Shown in pieces: positions 6,754-14,774 of a stretch of 20,973 nt of DNA. The first letter of the stretch is position 1. Each line of letters starts with the position of its first letter. This stretch comes from a virus. The stretch is taken from positions 1-20,973 of the IMG/VR virus record IMGVR_UViG_3300003690_003730. The stretch is one strand, 5' to 3'. The notes beneath the pieces are model-generated. The model saw only the letters and a program-made list of their open reading frames with translations, made no database searches and had not been told where the DNA came from. Both the position numbers and the translations under genes were made by a program.

Positions 6754-7296
6754 ATGTGTAACAAGATTACCATCTGCACCGAGTTTGACGCCGTCCAGAT
6801 TGCGGGCCTGCAGGTGCCGATTGCCTCCATCCATGCCTTTGCCACCCAGACCGTGCCGGCCGATTATCTGATCTGTGATGGTTCGGCTGTTTCCCGCGCA
6901 GACTATGCCGAGCTTTTCGCTGCACTTGGCACAGTTTGGGGCGAAGGTGATGGCACCACGACTTTCAATATCCCAGATTTGCGCGGCGAGTTCCTGCGCG
7001 GCTTTGATGCTGGCCGTGGTGTGGATGGGGGGCGTGTGTTCGCGTCTGATCAGGGTGATCAGATGCAACAGATCACTGGCAGTATCGGTGTCGTGAGCCG
7101 CTTTAACTCGCCCGAGGGTGTATTTAGCTACACCACTCAATCAGGCACCACCGACGCGACATCCGGTATCACCAATCAGAACCGGCTTCATTTCGATAGC
7201 GCCGATTCCCCGAATGCGCGTGTCGGTGATGAAACACGCCCGCGCAACGTTGCAGTAACTTACGCGATCAAGGCGACTGTTCCTGCCGCGGCGTGA
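6754..7296 (+). CDS. Tail collar-domain protein 1
   Basis: 180 residues; ATG with AAAGGG about 6 nt upstream. The collar domain (Pfam Collar, as in phage T4 gp12 and microcystin-dependent proteins) runs from about residue 23: AFATQTVPADYLICDGSAVS, AELFAALGTVWGEGDGTTTF, then NIPDLRGEFLRGFD. The end DETRPRNVAVTYAIKA is typical of such short fibre proteins. The first 20 residues, KITICTEFDAVQIAG, resemble the start of the Mtd-like protein (VKICSDVNIAQFAA), perhaps a shared docking segment. The middle (about 110-160) differs from its paralogue and would be the exposed receptor-facing part. Flanked by terminators on both sides. Confidence 0.88.
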   Translation: MCNKITICTEFDAVQIAGLQVPIASIHAFATQTVPADYLICDGSAVSRADYAELFAALGTVWGEGDGTTTFNIPDLRGEFLRGFDAGRGVDGGRVFASDQGDQMQQITGSIGVVSRFNSPEGVFSYTTQSGTTDATSGITNQNRLHFDSADSPNARVGDETRPRNVAVTYAIKATVPAAA

Positions 7297-7327
7297 TCTA
7301 AAGCCCGTGATCAAATCCTTTCGAATG

Positions 7328-7361
7328 CCCCGGCAGTATCTCGCTGCCGGGGTTTCTTTTT
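7328..7361 (+). terminator. Terminator after collar protein 1 (T3)
   Basis: A perfect 9-bp stem, CCCCGGCAG, 7-nt loop, CTGCCGGGG, then TTTCTTTTT. It ends 21 nt before the ATG of collar protein 2. The sequence of the stem is nearly the same as in T4 (CCCCGGCA/TGCCGGGG) and shares its outer part with T1. Confidence 0.92.
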
Positions 7362-7382
7362 ACTCAACCAAGGAGACTGCTT

Positions 7383-8018
7383 ATGCAGGGTAATACCCCG
7401 GTCGAATGTGAAATCCTCAATGTTATTCAGGGGGCAGGCATCTGGCCCGATTGCGATGACAAGACCCAGCTTCTACAGGCCATCGAAGCGCTGATTTCTG
7501 GCGGTGGTTCTGGTGGTGGCAGTGTCGTGGCTGGCAGTGAAATCGGTTCGGTTTCAGCTTTCGCCATGCCAACCCCGCCAACTGGCTGGCTGGTCTGTGA
7601 TGGTTCGGCCGTTTCACGTACCGAGTATGCTGATTTGTTTGCGACCATTGGCACGCTTTGGGGCAACGGTGATCAGGTTTCGACCTTCAATCTTCCGGAC
7701 CTGCGGGGCGAATTCATTCGTGGTTCCGATGATGGTCGCGGCGTTGATGATGGGCGTGTGTTTGCGTCGGCACAGGCAGATGCGTTTCAGGGGCATAAGC
7801 ACGAATTCTTTCAAAGCCCAGCAACACTGATGGTAGGCGGATCCTATCATCCAAGTGCCGAGAATTTCGACCAGATCGGCCCATACCAGCCCGGTGTTGG
7901 AGTGGGGAACCCGGTAACCGATAGTGCGAGTGGATCACCACGCGTTGCATCTGAAACCCGCCCGCGCAACATCGCGATGACCTATGCGATCAAGGCGTTC
8001 TATCCGACGTCTGCATAA
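7383..8018 (+). CDS. Tail collar-domain protein 2
   Basis: 211 residues; AAGGAG about 9 nt before the ATG. An N-terminal helical segment (PVECEILNVIQGAGIWPD, DDKTQLLQAIEALI, about 5-38) is followed by a glycine-serine linker GGGSGGGS (about 40-47) and then the collar domain (MPTPPTGWLVCDGSAVSRTE, FNLPDLRGEFIRGSDDGRG). The end is SETRPRNIAMTYAIKAF. The collar domain is a close paralogue of protein 1, also at DNA level (CTGTGATGGTTCGGC shared). The N-terminal segment is instead shared with protein 3. This mosaic points to domain shuffling. Probably a short fibre at the tail tip; the receptor is unknown. Confidence 0.88.
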   Translation: MQGNTPVECEILNVIQGAGIWPDCDDKTQLLQAIEALISGGGSGGGSVVAGSEIGSVSAFAMPTPPTGWLVCDGSAVSRTEYADLFATIGTLWGNGDQVSTFNLPDLRGEFIRGSDDGRGVDDGRVFASAQADAFQGHKHEFFQSPATLMVGGSYHPSAENFDQIGPYQPGVGVGNPVTDSASGSPRVASETRPRNIAMTYAIKAFYPTSA

Positions 8019-8040
8019 GTCTCTCAGTCAAACCCGATAT

Positions 8041-8074
8041 CCCCGGCAGACCGTGTTTGCCGGGGTTCTTTTTT
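8041..8074 (+). terminator. Terminator after collar protein 2 (T4)
   Basis: CCCCGGCA, 9-nt loop, TGCCGGGG, then TTCTTTTTT. It lies 23 nt after the collar 2 stop and 20 nt before the ATG of collar protein 3. Confidence 0.92.
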
Positions 8075-8094
8075 GTCCAAATTGGAGAATTCAT

Positions 8095-8700
8095 ATGCAG
8101 TGTTTAAGGCCGGTTGAAAGTGAAGTTCTGAATGTTGTTCTGGCGGCCGATATTGTTCCGGATCGTATGGACGATACCCAGCTGTTGCAGGCACTTGAAA
8201 CCCTTTTTGGGGGTGGCAGTTCTGGGGGTGGTTCTGTGCCGGTTGCGACCATCCTGCCGTTTGCCGGTTCGGTGGCACCGGAAGGCTTTATGATTTGCGA
8301 TGGTGCGGAACTTCTGGCGGCGGAATATGCCGATCTGTTTACCGCGATTGGCACGACCTATGGTGTCGGGCAGGCCGCTGGTAGTTTCAAACTGCCGGAT
8401 CTGCGTGGTCGGGCGCCGATTGGTGCCGGGCAGGGCGATGGCCTGACGGATCGTGTGATCGGTGCGGCTGGTGGTGAAGAAACCCATCAGCTGACGATTG
8501 ATGAGATGCCCTATCACGAGCACGCTTGGGAAAACTCCTTCTACAGTTTGGTTCGGGTCTCTGGTTCAGGAGGTGAGGGTATTGGATCCGGATCTGAGGA
8601 CTACAGTAACTTGCGTTCTACCGGCTCGTTCCAGGGCGGCGACCAACCGCACAACAACATGCAGCCGTTCCTGGTGGTGAACTACATCATCAAGGTTTGA
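8095..8700 (+). CDS. Tail collar-domain protein 3 (microcystin-dependent-protein-like)
   Basis: 201 residues; TTGGAG about 8 nt before the chosen ATG (an open frame from 7984 crosses the terminator and is rejected). Segments: helical N-terminus ESEVLNVVLAADIVPDRMDD and TQLLQALETLF as in protein 2, glycine-serine linker GGGSSGGGS, collar domain (GSVAPEGFMICDGAELLAAE, GSFKLPDLRGRAPIGAGQGD) and the end PHNNMQPFLVVNYIIKV. That last motif is the hallmark of the microcystin-dependent/MdpB branch of collar proteins, so this is a more distant paralogue than 1 and 2. No terminator follows; its stop overlaps the TTG start of tail tubular protein A, so those two genes are coupled. Confidence 0.88.
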   Translation: MQCLRPVESEVLNVVLAADIVPDRMDDTQLLQALETLFGGGSSGGGSVPVATILPFAGSVAPEGFMICDGAELLAAEYADLFTAIGTTYGVGQAAGSFKLPDLRGRAPIGAGQGDGLTDRVIGAAGGEETHQLTIDEMPYHEHAWENSFYSLVRVSGSGGEGIGSGSEDYSNLRSTGSFQGGDQPHNNMQPFLVVNYIIKV

Positions 8701-9314
8701 TTGCTGCGAACAAGAACCTTTGCGGGGCCCGGGTTTCCGCGTTAAGTGATGTGGCGCTGTGTGCGCGGGCGTTGGTGATGATCGGGGCGGCGCCGATTTC
8801 ATCGTTTGAAGAAGACGTGGCCGAGGCCGAGATTGCCCGGATGCTTTATCCCGCTGTGCGCGACGGGATGCTGGCGGGCTATCCGTGGCGGTTTGCCGGG
8901 CGGGGGTGCTGGTTGTCGCGACTGGCGGACGGGGATGGGGCTGGTTCAGCCAAAGATAACAGCAATCTGTTTGCCTTGCCGCGGGACTTTATCCGGTTGC
9001 TGTCGCTCGAAAATGACGGGGGTAAGATCGCGTCTTTCGAGCTGCGAGATCAGGCGATCAAGGTCGCGGGTGACAGTGCGTATCTTAGCTATGTCGCACG
9101 CTTGCCGGAGGGCAGCTTTCCGGCGTGGTTTGATATGGCGTTGATGGCGCGACTGGCGGCCGAATTTTGCCTGCCGCTGACCGAAAGCAGCACTCGGGCC
9201 GAGTACCTTTTCAAGCGGGCCGAGGACCAGTTGCGCGAGGCACGGCTTGCCGATGCGCAGCAATCGACCCCGCATGCGATTGATGATTTTTCCCTGATTT
9301 CGGCGCGGGGGTAG
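8697..9314 (+). CDS. Tail tubular protein A (T7 gp11-like)
   Basis: 205 residues, against 196 for T7 gp11. It forms the dodecameric gatekeeper ring below the portal. The typical start region is SALSDVALCARALVMIGAAP (about residues 14-33), followed by EAEIARMLYPAVRDGMLAGY and PWRFA, and the family's LPRDFIRLL later on. The first possible start is a TTG overlapping the collar 3 stop (TTGA); no ATG or GTG is available before the conserved block, so the TTG is accepted. The Shine-Dalgarno (AAGG) is weak and close, so reinitiation after collar 3 is likely. A REP-like doublet follows. Confidence 0.9.
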   Translation: MIAANKNLCGARVSALSDVALCARALVMIGAAPISSFEEDVAEAEIARMLYPAVRDGMLAGYPWRFAGRGCWLSRLADGDGAGSAKDNSNLFALPRDFIRLLSLENDGGKIASFELRDQAIKVAGDSAYLSYVARLPEGSFPAWFDMALMARLAAEFCLPLTESSTRAEYLFKRAEDQLREARLADAQQSTPHAIDDFSLISARG

Positions 9315-9363
9315 GGGCGTGGGTCGGGCCTTGGGCGGTGGGTTTGGAGCCTGCGGTGCGAGT

Positions 9364-9440
9364 TTCCCGCCTTCGCGGGAATGACGTTTGTTCCATGAGA
9401 TTATTTTATCTTCCGTCATCCCCGCGAAGGCGGGGATTCC
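9364..9440. repeat. REP-like palindrome doublet, copy C
   Basis: TTCCCGCCTTCGCGGGAATG from 9364, about 28 nt of AT-rich spacer, then CGTCATCCCCGCGAAGGCGG from 9414. The two half-palindromes are near-exact reverse complements. It lies between the tail tube genes A and B. Confidence 0.87.
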
Positions 9441-9482
9441 GATCCGCAAGCGTATCACCTTTATTCATTGAGGGAGCACCCC

Positions 9483-11405
9483 ATGGCACGCCGCGTTCTG
9501 GAGAAAAACACGTTTTCGACCGGCGAACTGGCCCCGGAATTGTGGGGGCGATCGGACTTAAGCGCCTATGCCAATGGGGCAGCGCGCCTGCGCAATGTGT
9601 TTATCGAGCCATCGGGCGGGGTGCGCCGTCGTCCCGGTATTCGATTGATTGATGAATTGCCGGGACCCGCGCGCCTGATCCAGTTCGAGTTCAATACCGA
9701 GCAGACCTATCTGCTGGCCTTTGGCGATAACCGCGCACTGGTGTTTGAAGACGGGGTCGAGACGATCTGGTTTGAAACCACGTTTGGGCCAGAGCACCAT
9801 GATCTTCTGAACTGGACGCAAAGTGCGGATACGCTGTTGGTCGTGCATCCCGATGCTCCGCCGGTCCGGATCACACGCACCGGCGATGGCAGCTGGCAAA
9901 CCAGCCTTTGGGCCTGGCGTGAGACCAATTTCAGAACCAGCCAGCCCTATTACAAGTTTGTCGAGCCGGCTGCGACCCTGACGCCATCGGGTACCAGTGG
10001 GACCGTCACGCTCACGGCCAATATGGATGTGTTCGTGCCAGAGCATGTCGGGACCCTGTGGCGGATTCAGGGGGTTGAGGGTGAGATCACCAGCGTGTCC
10101 GATGCCCGAACCGCGCAGATTGCGCTGAAGCAGGCGTTGCCAAACGCGAATGCCACCGTCGATTTTGTTGAGCAGGCCTTTTCCGAGGTGCGGGGTTGGC
10201 CGCGCAGCGTGACCTTTCATCAGGATCGATTGATCATTGGCGGATCGCGCGATCTGCCCAACCGGTTGTGGATGTCGAAATCGGGCGATCTGTTTAATTT
10301 CGAGCTCGGCGAAGGGCTTGATGACGAGGCGATTGAATTTGCCCTGCTGGCCGATCAGGTCAATGCGATCACCGGCATTTTCGCCGGGCGTCATTTGCAG
10401 GTCTTTACCAGCGGGTCGGAATGGATGGTGACGGGCGATCCATTGACACCGGCCAATGTGCAGGTCACGCGCCAGACCCGGATCGGCAGCCAAAGTGATC
10501 GCACCGTGCCGCTGGTCAATGTTGATGGCGCAACGCTGTTTGCCGGGCGGAGCGGGCGCGAAATTCGCGAATTCCTGTTTACCGATGTCGAGCAGGCGTA
10601 TGGATCGGCCGATCTGGCGTTGCTGTCGCGCCATCTGATCCATCATCCGATTGATCAGGCCTTTGATCCGGATCGGCGGCTTTTGCATGTGGTGATGCGC
10701 GACGGATCGCTTGCCACACTGACCCTTTACCGCAGCGAGGCGATCACCGCCTGGTCGGCGCAGTCGGTGGCGGGATGTGCCTTTGCATCCGTTTCGGTGT
10801 CAGGTGGCGACGTCTATGTCGTGCTGGAACGCGATGGCCGCTATTTCCTAGGTGTGTTTGACCCGCAATGCGGCTTTGATCTTTATCGTCGCCAAGCGGT
10901 GGTTGCGGGCGAAGCACCGCGCCGGCATTGGGGCAATCTTGATCCGCTGGATGGGCTTGATATCAGTGTCTGGCACGATGGCGTTCTTGCCGAAGATATA
11001 GCGGTTGCCGGGGGTACGATTACATTGCCTGATCACATCGGGGCTGTATCGGAAATCGAGGTCGGCTTGCCCTTTACCCATGAAATTTATGCCCTGCCGC
11101 CGGCCGCATCGGATGGCAGTCGCCCGCATGGCGGCAATGCCGTGCGGCTGGTCTCGGTGACCTTGCGTTTGCAGGAAACCGGGCAGCTGCGCGTCGATAC
11201 CGGTCGGGGATTGCGTGATGTCGCGCTGCCGGTTTCCACCGATGACAAAGATGCGCTTTATAGCGGCGATATCACGCTCCGTGCACTGGGCTGGCGGCGG
11301 GGCAGTGGCGGGGGACTGAAAAGTGGACTTTGGCGCATCGCCGGGGCATTGCCCCGGCCTTTTTTGTTGCTTGGTGTGGCCAGTGAAATGGGGGTGAATG
11401 ACTGA
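9483..11405 (+). CDS. Tail tubular protein B (T7 gp12-like nozzle)
   Basis: 640 residues from the ATG behind GAGGGAG; T7 gp12 has 794, so this is a short member. It forms the hexameric nozzle of the short tail. Family blocks: NTFSTGELAPELWGRSDLSA near the N-terminus, LRNVFIEPSGGVRRRPG (about 37-53), FHQDRLIIGGSR (about 245-256), LWMSKSGDLFNF, FTSGSEWMVTG (about 307-317) and VTRQTRIGSQSD. The GG-RRRPG motif and the GSEW motif are characteristic. Its last base is shared with the start of the next ATG. No break is seen. Confidence 0.92.
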   Translation: MARRVLEKNTFSTGELAPELWGRSDLSAYANGAARLRNVFIEPSGGVRRRPGIRLIDELPGPARLIQFEFNTEQTYLLAFGDNRALVFEDGVETIWFETTFGPEHHDLLNWTQSADTLLVVHPDAPPVRITRTGDGSWQTSLWAWRETNFRTSQPYYKFVEPAATLTPSGTSGTVTLTANMDVFVPEHVGTLWRIQGVEGEITSVSDARTAQIALKQALPNANATVDFVEQAFSEVRGWPRSVTFHQDRLIIGGSRDLPNRLWMSKSGDLFNFELGEGLDDEAIEFALLADQVNAITGIFAGRHLQVFTSGSEWMVTGDPLTPANVQVTRQTRIGSQSDRTVPLVNVDGATLFAGRSGREIREFLFTDVEQAYGSADLALLSRHLIHHPIDQAFDPDRRLLHVVMRDGSLATLTLYRSEAITAWSAQSVAGCAFASVSVSGGDVYVVLERDGRYFLGVFDPQCGFDLYRRQAVVAGEAPRRHWGNLDPLDGLDISVWHDGVLAEDIAVAGGTITLPDHIGAVSEIEVGLPFTHEIYALPPAASDGSRPHGGNAVRLVSVTLRLQETGQLRVDTGRGLRDVALPVSTDDKDALYSGDITLRALGWRRGSGGGLKSGLWRIAGALPRPFLLLGVASEMGVND

Positions 11406-11851
11406 TGGGTGGATTTACATCAATCGTGCCGATGGCGGCATCGGTGCTGCAAACCGGACAACGGATTAGCGCCAACCAGACCAATGCACAAAGCCGGATA
11501 GATCAAACCGAAGCCGCCCGTCAGGCGGAGCTGGCCGAGATCGCAGCGCGCGAGCGCGAAGACGCCACCAATCGCGAAGAAGACCTGCGTCGTCGTCAGG
11601 CAACCGCGCGCGCCCGGCAAGGGGCATCGGGCCTGATGGCGGGGGGGGCGGGATCGGCCAGTGCGGTTCTGGCGGGTTACGAAAAAGCCGCCCGGCAGGA
11701 TGCAGACCAGAGTGCCGATGCCGCCGCGAGAAACCGCAACCGCATCAACCAACAGGCCGCCTGGCGTGAAAAGTCGCTGTTGCGATCGACACAGGATGAC
11801 ACGGTTGCACGGCTGAATGCCTGGTTCTCCAAGCGTGATGGCTGGGGCTGA
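11405..11851 (+). CDS. Small coiled-coil protein, candidate internal/ejection protein (T7 gp14 position)
   Basis: 148 residues, starting in a TGATG overlap with tail tubular protein B. The first 18 residues are hydrophobic and small-residue rich (FTSIVPMAASVLQT), then a long polar helix with heptad-like Ala/Glu/Arg repeats (about 30-80), a glycine hinge GLMAGGAGSAS (about 77-87) and a second helix to the end. T7 gp14 (196 residues), the smallest ejected core protein, follows gp12 in the same position and is also Ala/Gln-rich and helical. The assignment is by position and composition. No gp15- or gp16-like large proteins follow. Confidence 0.7.
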   Translation: MGGFTSIVPMAASVLQTGQRISANQTNAQSRIDQTEAARQAELAEIAAREREDATNREEDLRRRQATARARQGASGLMAGGAGSASAVLAGYEKAARQDADQSADAAARNRNRINQQAAWREKSLLRSTQDDTVARLNAWFSKRDGWG

Positions 11852-11886
11852 GGTTCTGGGCTGAGGTTTATTAGGGGGAAGAAGCT

Positions 11887-13290
11887 ATGGGCGCTGTTTT
11901 TGCCAATCAGATCCGTGCCGCCATTGCCTTTGTCGGTGATGGCGCACGCGATACCTTTCCGTTTGATTTTGATGTGTTTGATGCCGGTGATGTGCGTATC
12001 AGCATCAATGGGACGGAAACCGATACCGGCTTTCACATCGCACTCATGCCCACCGATCAGGGCGGGGGTGGCGTGGTGCGGTTCGAAACGCCGCCGGCAA
12101 ATGGCAGCACCATCCATATTGCCCGGCAGTTGCATTTGCGCCGCCTGAGCAGCTTTGACGCCATGTCGATCCCGCGTGGGGATGCGCTTGAACGTGATCT
12201 TGATTTCATGACGGCCGCCCTTGGTGACGTGGATCGCGCGCTTTCCGGGGCTTTGCGCTTTGGCGCGGATCAGGGGGAGGGCGCGTCGGCAGAGCTTCCG
12301 GTGATCAAGCCCGGTCGGGCGCTGATCTGGAATGCGGAAGGCACGGGGCTTGGCAACGGGCCGACGGCCGATGATATCGCGGTCGCAAGCCATAAGGCAA
12401 GCCAGGCACAAGATGCCGCCAACCGGGCCGAGGCCGCCGAAAGCCGGTCTGAAATCGCGGTCGCGTCGTTTGAACGATCAAGCGCCTCGGCGATGCTCGA
12501 TCTTGATTTTCGCAGTGGTGATGTTCTGGCGTGGGAGGATGAGCGCCGCATGCCGGTGATCGATGCGCCGGTCAGCCGGATCATGGATATCCGCGAAACC
12601 GGATCGCTGGTCAGGCTTTCCAGCGGCGCGCAATTGACCTTGCCGGTGGCGTCCGTTGCGCGCAATGGCGTTCGGTTTCGGGTGTTTAACGGTGATGGCA
12701 CGATGGTCGATATTACGACCGCATCGGGCGATATCATCCGCCCGACCAATGGCGGGGCGGAAGTCAGCGTTTACCCCCTGCCGACACGGGGCGACATGGT
12801 CGATCTCATCTGTGATGGCACGCGCTGGTTTGCCGCTCCGATCCATGAAAGCGGCCCGGTGGTGAAGCTTTTGCGTGTGGCCAGCCAATCCATCCCGGCC
12901 GGCGGGGCGTTTCTGGTCGAATGGGATCAGGTGATTGAAGACAGCCACGGGCTTTATGACAGTGGCGTGCATGGTATCACCGGCCTCGCGCCGGGCTTTT
13001 ATCATGTCGATATCGGGGTGCGCTTCCCGATTACCGACCAGTCGGTCTCTACCACCTTGTCGCTCGAACGCTTTGACGGCACCGATTGGTCGAGCCACTT
13101 GCAGGCCAATGACATTACCGCCATGGGCAGCGGCGCGGCGCACAGTTTGCGCCTGAATGGTATTGCCCGGATTAATCCCACACCCGGCACCGGTTTGCGC
13201 CTGCGTCTGTCGCATAGCGATGCGCAAACACGCGACATTGGCGCAAGCGGTCTTTTGACCTGGTGTCACATTCATCGCATTGGCGGCTAG
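11887..13290 (+). CDS. Tail fibre protein with T7 gp17 N-terminal domain and C1q-like tip
   Basis: 467 residues; GGGGGAAGAAGCT precedes the ATG. Residues 1 to about 130 match the T7 tail fibre attachment domain: IRAAIAFVGDGARDTFPFDF, DVRISINGTE, VVRFETPPANGSTIHIARQL and PRGDALERDLDFM. About 160-205 is an Ala-rich coiled coil (SQAQDAANRAEAAESRSEIA), then a beta-rich middle with a DITTASGDIIRP motif. The C-terminal ~140 residues (LLRVASQSIPAGGAFLVEWD, GITGLAPGFYHVDIGVRF) look like a C1q/TNF jelly-roll trimer, a fold used by fibre tips to bind receptors. The N-domain would dock on the portal-tail junction. The tip assignment is an inference from pattern. Confidence 0.88.
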   Translation: MGAVFANQIRAAIAFVGDGARDTFPFDFDVFDAGDVRISINGTETDTGFHIALMPTDQGGGGVVRFETPPANGSTIHIARQLHLRRLSSFDAMSIPRGDALERDLDFMTAALGDVDRALSGALRFGADQGEGASAELPVIKPGRALIWNAEGTGLGNGPTADDIAVASHKASQAQDAANRAEAAESRSEIAVASFERSSASAMLDLDFRSGDVLAWEDERRMPVIDAPVSRIMDIRETGSLVRLSSGAQLTLPVASVARNGVRFRVFNGDGTMVDITTASGDIIRPTNGGAEVSVYPLPTRGDMVDLICDGTRWFAAPIHESGPVVKLLRVASQSIPAGGAFLVEWDQVIEDSHGLYDSGVHGITGLAPGFYHVDIGVRFPITDQSVSTTLSLERFDGTDWSSHLQANDITAMGSGAAHSLRLNGIARINPTPGTGLRLRLSHSDAQTRDIGASGLLTWCHIHRIGG

Positions 13291-13344
13291 TACGCCAACC
13301 CGCGCCTGCCATCCATCGACACACACTGATCGGAGATGCATCCA

Positions 13345-14451
13345 ATGGGATTGCGTTATCAGCCGCTTGCGGCCTGCATGAATGTTTCGCGCGCCAGCAC
13401 CAAGCTTGTTCGCGGCCAAAATGGCCTGCTTGAAACCCGCGCGATTGATGAACCGGCTTATGACCATGATCGGCTTGGTCGTCGCTTGGGCCTTCTGATC
13501 GAGGGGGCGGCGACCAACCTGCTGCGCTACTCGACCACCTTTGACAACGCGCTTTGGGAAAAGAATAGCGGTGTGGTGGTAAGTGCCAGCACAATCGCCG
13601 CCCCGGATGGCAGCCAAACCGCGATGCAGCTTGATCTGCCCGGAAGTGCGGCGGGTGCGGATGGCTTGTATCAGAATGTCGGCGGGCTTGTGGCCAGTGA
13701 AACCTATAGCTTTGCCGTCTGGATGCGTGCGGTATCAGGCACGGCCGACATCACGCTTGGCGGAATTGACGGGGCTTCCACACATGGTTTTGCCTTGGAT
13801 GAAAACTGGCAGCGGGTGTGGATTGCAGAACCGGCATCCGGTGCGACCCGCTATCCGAAAATCAGTACGGCAGTTTCGGCCCTTCCGGCCTCTGTCCTGA
13901 TCTGGAATGCGCAGCTTGAAGCCGGGCCTGCGCCGACCAGTGATATCATCAGCAACGGCATCCCGGCCGCGCGGGCGTGCGATGATGTGCGGCTTGATCC
14001 GGGCGACTGGTTCGCGCAGGGGCGCGGGACATTGGTTTTTGATCTTCATACCGCGTCCGACTGGGCGGGCATCTGGCGGATCGTGCAGCTTTACTCGCTC
14101 AGCCTTAATGATGATCACCTTGATCTTGGCTATGACAGCGATGCCAATCAGCTCCGCATTTCGCTGCGAAAGGATGGCGTGCCGCTCGTCACCCAGTCGC
14201 TTTATGGCACGCTTGCCAAGGATGCCCGTCATCGCATCGCGCTGGCGTGGGATGACGATGTGATCTCGGTCGGGCTGGATGGCGTGGTGCTGTCCTCGCC
14301 CGATGGCTTTGCCATGCCGCGCAATTTTTCCAACATCGTGCTGGGATCGTTTGGCGGCACCGACAAGGCACTCAACGGCCATCTGCGCAATCTGGCCTAT
14401 TGGCCGACAAAGCTATCCAATGCGCGGCTGTCTGAACTTTCGGTGGTTTAA
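13345..14451 (+). CDS. Lectin-like two-domain tail-associated protein
   Basis: 368 residues. I chose the ATG at 13345 because the GGAG is 9 nt upstream of it but directly abuts the alternative ATG at 13336. The first half contains GLLIEGAATNLLRYSTTFDN and ALWEKNSGV (about 50-80), then a beta-sandwich resembling carbohydrate-binding modules found in phage tail proteins. The second half (about 225-368) has DDHLDLGYDSDANQLRISLR and ends GHLRNLAYWPTKLSNARLSE, the typical last strands of a LamG/concanavalin-like domain. No catalytic motif is seen. It follows the fibre gene and probably binds surface glycans as a fibre partner or minor spike. Fold calls are by eye. Confidence 0.75.
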   Translation: MGLRYQPLAACMNVSRASTKLVRGQNGLLETRAIDEPAYDHDRLGRRLGLLIEGAATNLLRYSTTFDNALWEKNSGVVVSASTIAAPDGSQTAMQLDLPGSAAGADGLYQNVGGLVASETYSFAVWMRAVSGTADITLGGIDGASTHGFALDENWQRVWIAEPASGATRYPKISTAVSALPASVLIWNAQLEAGPAPTSDIISNGIPAARACDDVRLDPGDWFAQGRGTLVFDLHTASDWAGIWRIVQLYSLSLNDDHLDLGYDSDANQLRISLRKDGVPLVTQSLYGTLAKDARHRIALAWDDDVISVGLDGVVLSSPDGFAMPRNFSNIVLGSFGGTDKALNGHLRNLAYWPTKLSNARLSELSVV

Positions 14452-14456
14452 GCCTC

Positions 14457-14768
14457 ATGAGCACGGATAAAACACCCGACCCGATCATGGCCCTGCAAAC
14501 CCGGCTGCTGGGTGAATTGCCCGATGACATTGCCATGGCGCGCGATGCCTATCACCGACTGGCGGGGGAGGCGGCCGGGATCATGGACGCCAGGGAATTC
14601 TCCGCCCATCAGGCGGCCTGCAAGGCAGCCCTTGGGCATCTTGAAAGCCTGATCAAGCTTCTGCGCTGGGCGTGTGAGGGGGCGGGAGAAGTCGATGAAG
14701 ACGCACCTGAGAAAAGCAATGTCGATCAGTTGATTGCCGAGGCAAAGCGTGGTCTTGCAGGCGCCTGA
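14457..14768 (+). CDS. Small helical protein, candidate terminase small subunit
   Basis: 103 residues, all predicted helical: LQTRLLGELPDDIAMARDAY, then FSAHQAACKAALGHLESLIK, and a C-terminal NVDQLIAEAKRGL. It starts 5 nt after the previous stop. Its size and its place between the fibre genes and the large terminase equal those of T7 gp18 (89 residues), the small terminase. No helix-turn-helix is obvious, so DNA recognition cannot be claimed. It could also be an unrelated tail chaperone. Confidence 0.6.
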   Translation: MSTDKTPDPIMALQTRLLGELPDDIAMARDAYHRLAGEAAGIMDAREFSAHQAACKAALGHLESLIKLLRWACEGAGEVDEDAPEKSNVDQLIAEAKRGLAGA

Positions 14769-14774
14769 GGTGCT

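Noticed and set aside
8550-8610. CTCTGGTTCAGGAGG segment considered as a template repeat for the Mtd-like gene
   Set aside because: Only a few bases agree with the candidate variable region, and it is within the collar 3 reading frame. No near-copy of 6540-6662 was found by eye elsewhere in the window.
9558-10688. Long minus-strand frame opposite tail tubular protein B
   Set aside because: Composition is that of a GC-rich antisense shadow (Arg/Gln/Ile-rich, no motifs), and the plus-strand gene is certain. The long minus-strand frame at 12478-13617 is rejected for the same reason.
14457-14768. Small helical protein considered as Avd, the DGR accessory protein
   Set aside because: It is shorter than Avd (about 128 residues), lies far from the Mtd-like gene without a reverse transcriptase beside it, and its position equals that of a small terminase.
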